Below are positions 9,161-15,965 of a stretch of 64,000 nt of DNA, one piece after another; position 1 is the first letter of the stretch, and each line of letters opens with the position of its first letter. Made by a program: the position numbers and the translations under genes. Under the pieces are notes generated by a model. That model was not told the DNA's origin. It searched no databases and saw nothing but the letters and a program-made list of their open reading frames with translations. Origin of the DNA: Clostridium sp. 1001271st1 H5 (GTDB lineage Bacteria; Bacillota; Clostridia; Lachnospirales; Lachnospiraceae); the NCBI RefSeq assembly GCF_005845215.1, contig NZ_SPHO01000023.1:19694-83693 (forward strand), given 5' to 3'.

Positions 9161-10354
9161 TTATTTGAATACTCTGGGTGTTCCTTTTTCTTCCAGCTTC
9201 TTTAAGATATCAGCCGGGTCAGCGAACTTAGCCAGCATAATCATAGCAGCAATTACGTATGGCTTGTAGCTTGCTTCTTTGTACAGAGGGTCACGGTAGC
9301 GGTCAAATACAGTTGCCTCAACCTCGCCGTCCTTGCAGCTTACATCGTTGATGTCAGCCGGTAAGCAGTGCAGGTACAGAGCCTTGCCGTCCTTGGTGGT
9401 CTTCATCAGTTCCTCTGTACAGCACCAGTCTTTGTGCTCTGCGTTCTGAGCCAGCAGTTCTTTCTCCAGAGCCTTGATGCCCTCGGAATCGCCTTCTGCG
9501 TACAGGTTGGTTCTCTTTTCCATAGCTGCAAATGGAGCCCAGCTCTTTGGATATACAATGTCGGCATCCTTGAATGCGTCTGCCATGTCATGGGATACGC
9601 GGAAGGAACCGCCGGTCTTCTCAGCGTTCTTTCTGGCAACTTCCTCAACCTCAGGCATGATTTCGTAGCCTTCCGGATGAGCCAGGACAACTTCCATACC
9701 CATACGTGTCATCAGGCCAACAACGCCCTGGGGAACGGAGAGAGGCTTGCCGTAGGAAGGAGAGTAAGCCCATGTCATGGCTAACTTCTTGCCCTTTAAA
9801 TTCTCTACGCCGCCGAACTCATGGATGATGTGCAGCATATCAGCCATACACTGGGTTGGGTGGTCGATGTCGCACTGTAAGTTAACCAGGGTTGGCTTCT
9901 GCTCCAGGATGCCGTCCTTGTGGCCCTGTGTAACAGCGTCAACAACTTCGTGCATGTAAGCATTGCCCTTGCCGATGTACATGTCATCGCGGATACCGAT
10001 AACGTCAGCCATGAAGGAAATCATGTTAGCTGTCTCACGAACAGTCTCGCCGTGAGCAACCTGGCTCTTGCCCTCGTCCAAATCCTGAACTTCCAGACCT
10101 AACAGGTTGCAGGCAGAAGCAAAGGAGAAACGGGTACGGGTGGAGTTGTCGCGGAATAAGGAGATGCCAAGGCCGCTCTCAAATACCTTTGTGGAGATGT
10201 TGTTCTCTCTCATGTAGCGGAGAGCATCAGCCATGGTCCAGACTGCTTCCAGTTCTTCGTCTGTTTTCTCCCAGGTCAGGAAGAAATCGTTCTCGTACAT
10301 TTCCTTGAAGTTGAGGCTGTTTAACTTATCAATGTAATCCTGTAATGTTTTCAT
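9161..10354 (-). CDS. ygeW: YgeW-type knotted carbamoyltransferase
   Basis: 397 residues, close to E. coli YgeW. It has the carbamoyl-phosphate binding loop STRTR (residues 71-75), an HPTQ motif in the middle, and HCLPADI near the C-terminus, as in the aspartate/ornithine carbamoyltransferase superfamily. YgeW-family proteins form a trefoil-knotted fold. In the purine cluster the enzyme is thought to run in the phosphorolytic direction, giving carbamoyl phosphate for the adjacent carbamate kinase. Its exact ureido substrate is not established from sequence. RBS AAGGAG precedes the ATG. A 401-bp gap with hairpins separates it from ygeY. Confidence 0.92.
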   Translation of the reverse strand: MKTLQDYIDKLNSLNFKEMYENDFFLTWEKTDEELEAVWTMADALRYMRENNISTKVFESGLGISLFRDNSTRTRFSFASACNLLGLEVQDLDEGKSQVAHGETVRETANMISFMADVIGIRDDMYIGKGNAYMHEVVDAVTQGHKDGILEQKPTLVNLQCDIDHPTQCMADMLHIIHEFGGVENLKGKKLAMTWAYSPSYGKPLSVPQGVVGLMTRMGMEVVLAHPEGYEIMPEVEEVARKNAEKTGGSFRVSHDMADAFKDADIVYPKSWAPFAAMEKRTNLYAEGDSEGIKALEKELLAQNAEHKDWCCTEELMKTTKDGKALYLHCLPADINDVSCKDGEVEATVFDRYRDPLYKEASYKPYVIAAMIMLAKFADPADILKKLEEKGTPRVFK

Positions 10355-10755
10355 TTGATTGACTCCTTTAATATATTTAATTTTTAATTTGGGTATCGTT
10401 GTTAGAAGTTACAAAATAATAGGGACATCCATTCCACCAGTACCTTGGGCCTGAGCCGTTCCGGCGGCCTTCAGCATAGACCGCCGGAACCAAACAGGTC
10501 ACTTAGGACTTCATGGAAAATGGTTTACGAATGAGCAGTGCGAAAATAAAATGTAAGTGCAGCTGTAAAGAGTTTTCTCTTATAAGGATGCAGTTATATT
10601 TTATTTTTCATAGGGCGTATGCCCTATGTTTCCTGGCCGCCCCCCAGGCCAAGAAGACGGCACTGCGGGCCAGCGGGCCGCGGCCACAACTGTATGGCAG
10701 CCAAGAAATCACCCCGCGGACAATAAACGAATTAAAACAAACACCTGCTGCAAAA
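10355..10755 (-). other. Structured 401-bp gap between ygeY and ygeW
   Basis: No convincing gene. It contains two perfect hairpins: GTTCCGGCGG/CCGCCGGAAC (10458-10467 with 10481-10490), and CATAGGGC-GTAT-GCCCTATG (10609-10628). Neither has a U-run on the minus strand, so neither is an obvious terminator. They may be a leader or operator for ygeW. Confidence 0.5.
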
Positions 10756-12072
10756 TTACTTACAGTACACGCTAGGCAGAGCAGCATAAACAGCCGCACA
10801 GGTAACCAAATCCTGCTTCCATGTAATCTCATTGGGAGCATGGGCCTGAGCTTCAGCGCCAGGACCAAATCCGATACAAGGAATGCCGTTGCGTCCCATG
10901 ATGGAAACGCCGTTGGTTGAGAAGGTCCACTTATCGGTGAGAGGACGTGCCTTTCTCATCTCTGCTGTGGCATCAACGCCGATACGCTCGTCGCCGAACA
11001 GGTTCTTATAAGCTTCCTCCAGGGACTTGGTAACTTTGTGGTCCTCCGGGATAACCCAGGTTGGGAAGTAGCACTCGATTGGATATGTAAGGCCCTTATA
11101 GGAAGGACGGGAATACTCATACATGGATACGGTAACGTCGTCGCCGTATTTCTTAACTGCAGGAAGAGCACGAATCTCATCCAGGCAGCTCTCCCAGGTC
11201 TCGCCTGCTGTCATACGGCGGTCAAGGGATACGGAGCAGGAATCAGCAACTGCGCAGCGGCTTGGAGAGGTGAAGAAAATCTCGGAAACAGTAACCGTGC
11301 CGCGGCCTAAGAAGTTAGCCTCCTTATACTCCGGATTGTACTTCTCATCCAGCATCTTCACAAGGCCCTTAACTTCCTTGTCATCAGCTGCATCGTTTTC
11401 GTTCAGTGCGCGTACATCCTGAAGGATGTCAGCCATCTTATAGATAGCATTGTCGCCGCGCTCAGGAGCGGAACCATGGCAGGAAACGCCCTTAACGTCA
11501 ACGCGGATTTCCATACGGCCTCTCTGTCCGCGGTAGATACCGCCGTCTGTAGGCTCTGTGGATACTACGAAATCGGGACGGACCTTATCCTCGTTGATGA
11601 TATACTGCCAGCACAGACCGTCGCAGTCCTCTTCCTGAACCGTACCGGTTACAAGAACCGTATACTTGTCGCTTAACATTCCTAAATCCTTCATGATTTT
11701 AGCGCCGTATACAGCAGATACAATACCGCCGCACTGGTCAGACACGCCGCGTCCGCCAATCTCGGTGTCATTCTCATAGCCCTCGTAGGGGTCGAAATTC
11801 CAGTTGCTCTTGTTGCCGATGCCAACTGTGTCGATGTGGGCGTCAAAGCCAATGAGGGTTTCGCCGGTTCCCATGTATCCCAGAACATTGCCCATTGGGT
11901 CGATTTCAACTTTGTTGAAGCCCAGCTTTGTCATCTCCTCAGCAATGCGGTCGATGTGAGCCTTCTCATCGCAGCTCTCGCCTGGGAACTTAACAATGTC
12001 GCGTAAGAACTTGGTCATGTCTTTCTCATAGTTCTGTGCTGCTTCTTTGATTTTTGCGTAATCCAGATTCAT
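10756..12072 (-). CDS. ygeY: YgeY-family M20 hydrolase
   Basis: 438 residues. The start at 12072 (MNLDYAKIK) is preferred to an in-frame start at 12096 because GGAGGA lies in the extension just upstream. This is an M20-type zinc peptidase/deacylase: DAHIDTVG provides a metal histidine and aspartate, GRGVSDQCGG the bridging aspartate, and EEDCDG the catalytic glutamate pair. Members are listed as selenium-metabolism-linked hydrolases and occur beside ygeX in purine-degrading anaerobes. It probably hydrolyses an acylated or ureido intermediate of ring breakdown. It lies 65 bp after ygeX in the same direction. Confidence 0.92.
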   Translation of the reverse strand: MNLDYAKIKEAAQNYEKDMTKFLRDIVKFPGESCDEKAHIDRIAEEMTKLGFNKVEIDPMGNVLGYMGTGETLIGFDAHIDTVGIGNKSNWNFDPYEGYENDTEIGGRGVSDQCGGIVSAVYGAKIMKDLGMLSDKYTVLVTGTVQEEDCDGLCWQYIINEDKVRPDFVVSTEPTDGGIYRGQRGRMEIRVDVKGVSCHGSAPERGDNAIYKMADILQDVRALNENDAADDKEVKGLVKMLDEKYNPEYKEANFLGRGTVTVSEIFFTSPSRCAVADSCSVSLDRRMTAGETWESCLDEIRALPAVKKYGDDVTVSMYEYSRPSYKGLTYPIECYFPTWVIPEDHKVTKSLEEAYKNLFGDERIGVDATAEMRKARPLTDKWTFSTNGVSIMGRNGIPCIGFGPGAEAQAHAPNEITWKQDLVTCAAVYAALPSVYCK

Positions 12073-12137
12073 TTCTTCGTTTCCTCCATTATACATTGAT
12101 ATTTGGTTAAGGTGTGATATAGGTGATTGTTTGTGCT

Positions 12138-13346
12138 TTATTTGTCCAGACCCTTCCAGACAATGTTCTTGTAGCGCTCAGGGTCTGTATCGCCTTCGGT
12201 GGAGAAGAGCAGTACCCTGGAATTCTCATCCAGGCCAATGTCTTTCCTTAAGTCTGCGTATTCATCCATGGACATGACGGCTGCCAGTGCGCCGAATGGA
12301 GCTGCGCCGGATTCTCCGGAGGTAACAGGTGCGTCGCCCTTGATGGGAGCGCCTAACATACGCATACCGGTTGCGGCTACCCAGTCAGGAGCAGCGATGA
12401 ATACTTTGACATGGTTCTTTAAGATATCCCATGAAATGGTGTTGGGCTCGCCGCAGGCAAGACCGGCCATAATGGTTTCCATGTCGCCGTCCACAATGCG
12501 GATTTGTCCGTCACCGGCAGCAGCGCCCTTGTACAGGCAGGCAGCCGCCTCAGCTTCCACAACTACAAATGTAGGAGGATTATCAGCATAGAGATTGGAG
12601 AAGTAGCCTACCACAGCGCCTGCCAGTGAACCAACGCCTGCCTGGACAAAGATGTGGGTAGGACGCTGGCAGCCGTAGTCTCTCAGCTGTTCGCCGGCCT
12701 CCATGGCCATGGTTCCGTAACCCTGCATAATCCAGGATGGAATCTCCTCGTAGCCGTCCCAGGCTGTATCCTGTACCATAACGCCCCTTGGCGTCTCGTC
12801 GGCTTCCTTGGCTGCCAGACGTACGCAGTCATCGTAGTTCATCTCCTGGATGTCTACTGCAGCGCCTTCCTTGGCAATGTTCTGCAGACGTGTCTGGGTG
12901 GAACCCTTAGGCATATGTACCACTGCCTTCTGTCCAAGACGGTTGGCTGCCCATGCAACGCCGCGTCCGTGGTTGCCGTCTGTGGCGGTAAAGAAGGTAG
13001 CCTGGCCGAATTCTTCTCTTAACTGGTCAGAAGTGAGGACTGAGTAGGGAAGTTCGGATACGTCCCTGCCTGTCTCCTTGGCAATGTAGCGGGCCATGGA
13101 GAAGGAACCTCCCAGAACCTTGAACGCATTGAGGCCAAAACGGTAGGACTCATCCTTTAAGTAGATTTCCTTTACTCCCAGGTAAGCTGCCATATTGTCC
13201 AGCTTGGTGAGTGGTGTTTTGGTGTACTGGGGGAAGCTTTCGTGGAATGTCCTTGCCTTCGCAATCTCCTCCAGTCCCATAATCGGCAGGTTCTTGTCAT
13301 CTGTCTTAGGCATATGATTGACCGCCCATAGAATCTTCTGGTCCAT
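12138..13346 (-). CDS. ygeX: 2,3-diaminopropionate ammonia-lyase
   Basis: 402 residues. It is a PLP enzyme of fold type II that splits 2,3-diaminopropionate to pyruvate and two ammonia. The PLP lysine is K76 in NAFKVLGGS. The TATDGNHGRGVAW asparagine loop and the GVGSLAGAVVG phosphate-binding glycine loop match the family. It opens the structural part of the minus-strand operon, 25 bp after the regulator gene. In the cluster it supplies carbon (pyruvate) and nitrogen from the purine skeleton. Confidence 0.95.
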   Translation of the reverse strand: MDQKILWAVNHMPKTDDKNLPIMGLEEIAKARTFHESFPQYTKTPLTKLDNMAAYLGVKEIYLKDESYRFGLNAFKVLGGSFSMARYIAKETGRDVSELPYSVLTSDQLREEFGQATFFTATDGNHGRGVAWAANRLGQKAVVHMPKGSTQTRLQNIAKEGAAVDIQEMNYDDCVRLAAKEADETPRGVMVQDTAWDGYEEIPSWIMQGYGTMAMEAGEQLRDYGCQRPTHIFVQAGVGSLAGAVVGYFSNLYADNPPTFVVVEAEAAACLYKGAAAGDGQIRIVDGDMETIMAGLACGEPNTISWDILKNHVKVFIAAPDWVAATGMRMLGAPIKGDAPVTSGESGAAPFGALAAVMSMDEYADLRKDIGLDENSRVLLFSTEGDTDPERYKNIVWKGLDK

Positions 13347-13370
13347 GTTACATAATCCTCCTTATAATCA

Positions 13371-14036
13371 TCACGCTTTTTTATCTTCCGACTTGCGGCT
13401 GTTTACATCAATGTAGCTGTACAAAGTAAATTTGGAGATTCCGAAGTACTTGGAAACCTTGTCCCCTGATTTTGTTATAAGGAAGGCGCCTGCATCGTTC
13501 AGGAACTGGATGGCAGTCACTTTTTCCTCCTTGTTCATCAGGGCGGCCGGCTTGCCGATGAGGGCCACCGACTGCTCTATCAGGGTATCCAGCAGGTCGT
13601 TGACGTTGTGGACAATCTGTTCGGGCTGCTGCTTCACGTCCGATTGGGGTTCGGTGTCGATGAGAGCTTTAATGGAACGGTCCACGGTCATCAGGCCTGT
13701 GATGTCGTAATTAATGGACAGGAGGTAGTCAATGGAATCCCCTTCCTCATTACGGATGTAAATGGTGCTGGACTTCAGTATCTTGCCGTTGGATGTACGG
13801 GTCAGGTATCCGAGATGGTCTTTCAATGAAGCCGGGTCCTTGTGAAGGGTTTCCAGGACTACTTTTGAAGGTCCGTCCCCCTCCTGGCGGTTTGTCACAT
13901 GACCATTGTTGATGTGTACGATGGAATGCTCCAGGTCGTGTTTCTCAAGGTCGTGTATGACAATCTCACAGTCAGGTCCGAACTGTCTTGCAAGGCCATC
14001 AGCAAGCTGTTTCAGTAAATCTAGTGTGTATGACAT
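13371..14036 (-). CDS. YheO-like PAS/HTH transcriptional regulator
   Basis: 221 residues from ATG 14036. A longer in-frame start at 14120 is rejected because AAGGAGGT stands just before 14036. The N-terminal part (DLLKQLADGLARQFG.DCEIVIHDL) is a YheO-like PAS domain. The C-terminal part (KVSKYFGISKFTLYSYID) is a helix-turn-helix. Such regulators sit with purine and amino-acid catabolic genes in Enterobacteria and Clostridia. It is first in the minus-strand operon and divergent from ssnA, so it is the likely local regulator. TTGCAA-containing sites in the gap are candidate operators. Confidence 0.88.
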   Translation of the reverse strand: MSYTLDLLKQLADGLARQFGPDCEIVIHDLEKHDLEHSIVHINNGHVTNRQEGDGPSKVVLETLHKDPASLKDHLGYLTRTSNGKILKSSTIYIRNEEGDSIDYLLSINYDITGLMTVDRSIKALIDTEPQSDVKQQPEQIVHNVNDLLDTLIEQSVALIGKPAALMNKEEKVTAIQFLNDAGAFLITKSGDKVSKYFGISKFTLYSYIDVNSRKSEDKKA

Positions 14037-14160
14037 GGCTTTAACCTCCTTTTCCTCGGACTCTTCAAACCTTTCCCCGGCTGCTGCCGGGGACTTACCG
14101 TTTATGGTGACTTTGTACAATAAACATTTCGCAAAGTTGTGATGCGTTGTTTATGATTCC

Positions 14161-14188
14161 ATCATAGCACAAAAAAAAGGAATTGCAA
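14161..14188 (-). promoter_or_regulatory. Candidate promoter of regulator-ygeX operon
   Basis: Minus-strand TTGCAA (14183-14188), 16-bp T-rich spacer, TATGAT (14161-14166). It lies within the 353-bp divergent gap 14037-14389, which holds no gene. Confidence 0.6.
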
Positions 14189-14239
14189 GAGGTTTTTACA
14201 AAAAAATTTTGAATATCTAAAAATTTTTGCATTTTCTGC

Positions 14240-14268
14240 TTGCAAATGGATTTGTATGGTGTTAGTAT
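14240..14268 (+). promoter_or_regulatory. Candidate ssnA promoter
   Basis: TTGCAA (14240-14245), 17-bp spacer, TAGTAT (14263-14268), leaving an untranslated leader of about 115 nt before ssnA. Confidence 0.55.
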
Positions 14269-14389
14269 AGGGGTACAGGAAGTCCTGTTCTATCTTATTA
14301 GAGTTTATGAATTCCGGATGGTGTTTAGGACAAAATCCAAGAGCAGGTACATAAAATCATAAAATGAAAGAAAGAAAAGGAGAGAGGTT

Positions 14390-15721
14390 ATGTTAGTGAT
14401 TGGGAACGGTCGTCTGGTTACCAGAGACCCAGAACAGCCATTTTTTGAAAATGGGGCAGTGGCAATGGACGGTACCGCAATAAAGAAGGTGGGTACGCTG
14501 GAAGAGATTAAAAAAGAGTTCCCTGACGCCGAATATGTGGACGCAAAGGGGGGCGTCATCATGCCGGCCTTCATCAACACACATGAGCACATCTACAGCG
14601 CCATGGCAAGAGGTCTTTCCATAAAAGGATATGACCCCAAGGGATTTCTGGATATTCTGGACGGCATGTGGTGGACCATTGACCGCCATCTGACGTGCGA
14701 GCAGACCCGCCAGAGCGCAAGGGCCACTTACCTGGATTCCATTAAGAACGGAGTCACCACTGTATTTGACCATCACGCCAGCTTTGGCGAGATAAAGGAT
14801 TCCTTATTTGCCATTGAGGACGCTGCAAAGGAAATGGGCGTCAGGACCTGTCTCTGCTATGAGGTTTCCGACAGGGACGGCATGGATAAGGCAAGGGCGG
14901 CTGTGATGGAGAATGCGTCCTGGATTAAACATGCGCTGGCAGATGATACGGATATGATTGCCGGTATGATGGGTATGCATGCGCAGTTCACCATCTCAGA
15001 TGAGACGATGGAGCTGGCGGCAGCCAATAAGCCGGCTGAGGTGGGATACCACATCCACGTTGCAGAGGGCATTGAGGACCTTCATGACTGCCTTAAGAAG
15101 TACGGCAAGAGAATCGTGGACCGTCTTATGGACTGCGGTATTCTTGGGGAAAAGACATTGCTGGCACACTGTATTTACGTGAATCCCCATGAGATGCAGC
15201 TGATTAAGGATACGGACACCATGGTGGTGCATAACCCTGAGTCCAATATGGGCAATGCATGCGGATGCCCTCCAACCATGGAAATCGTCCACAGAGGCAT
15301 TCTCACCGGTCTGGGAACCGACGGCTACACCCACGACATGACAGAGTCCTTTAAGGTGGCCAATGTTCTTCACAAGCATCACCTCTGCGATGCCAATGCA
15401 GCCTGGGGCGAGGTTCCGCAGATGCTCTTTGAGGGCAATGCAAAGATTGCGAACCGCTATTTCAGAAAGCAGTTAGGCGTATTGAAGGAAGGGGCTGCGG
15501 CTGATGTGATTGTCACGGACTACATCCCGCTGACGCCCATGGACGCCTCCAATGTCAACGGCCACATCCTGTTCGGCATGACCGGAAGAAGCGTGGTGAC
15601 CACGGTGTGCAACGGAAAGGTTCTGATGAAGGACAGGGAGCTTGTGGGAATGGACGAGGAGAAGATTCTTTACGAGGTAAGGGAAGAGGCAAAGAAGCTG
15701 GCCCATTCCATCAACGGTTAA
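14390..15721 (+). CDS. ssnA: SsnA-type putative aminohydrolase
   Basis: 443 residues. It is an amidohydrolase-superfamily enzyme of the ATZ/TRZ-guanine deaminase branch. Metal ligands are visible as HEH (residues 65-67), YHIHVAEG, LLAHC and GTDGYTHD. E. coli ssnA lies between ygfK and hyuA-type genes, and here it is the first gene of the divergent plus-strand arm followed by ygfK. It likely deaminates or opens a purine-derived ring intermediate. RBS GGAGAGG precedes the ATG. Confidence 0.93.
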   Translation: MLVIGNGRLVTRDPEQPFFENGAVAMDGTAIKKVGTLEEIKKEFPDAEYVDAKGGVIMPAFINTHEHIYSAMARGLSIKGYDPKGFLDILDGMWWTIDRHLTCEQTRQSARATYLDSIKNGVTTVFDHHASFGEIKDSLFAIEDAAKEMGVRTCLCYEVSDRDGMDKARAAVMENASWIKHALADDTDMIAGMMGMHAQFTISDETMELAAANKPAEVGYHIHVAEGIEDLHDCLKKYGKRIVDRLMDCGILGEKTLLAHCIYVNPHEMQLIKDTDTMVVHNPESNMGNACGCPPTMEIVHRGILTGLGTDGYTHDMTESFKVANVLHKHHLCDANAAWGEVPQMLFEGNAKIANRYFRKQLGVLKEGAAADVIVTDYIPLTPMDASNVNGHILFGMTGRSVVTTVCNGKVLMKDRELVGMDEEKILYEVREEAKKLAHSING

Positions 15722-15747
15722 TTGCCGGGGCAGCAGCCGGCAGAAGC

Positions 15748-15781
15748 AGGAAAAGCCTTCCAGGGATGGCTGGCTTTTCCT
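15748..15781 (+). terminator. Hairpin/terminator after ssnA
   Basis: A perfect 10-bp stem AGGAAAAGCC/GGCTTTTCCT (15748-15757 with 15772-15781) is followed by ATATATAA. The T-run lies inside the arm, so termination may be partial. Confidence 0.6.
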
Positions 15782-15853
15782 ATATATAAGCAATACAGGC
15801 ACAATGTATAATTTATAAGTGATATCCGATTGCAGGGCGGCGGGATTTGGCAC

Positions 15854-15924
15854 CCCGGGATGATAGTATCTCCCGGGCGGCTGAGCCGGATGGAGGACCT
15901 GCGGACATGGTCCGCGGTATCCGG
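15854..15924 (+). ncRNA. Structured leader upstream of ygfK
   Basis: The 245-bp gap before ygfK holds adjacent stems: CCCGGGA/TCCCGGG (15854-15860 with 15871-15877), then CCGGAT/ATCCGG (15886-15891 with 15919-15924) enclosing GCGGAC-ATG-GTCCGC (15901-15915). A later GGGACC (about 15930) could pair with upstream GGACC-containing sequence and compete. It resembles a cis-regulatory leader but matches no riboswitch class I can name. Confidence 0.4.
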
Positions 15925-15965
15925 TGCTGGGACCTGGTCTGGTTATAAAGGAGGATAAGAATAAT

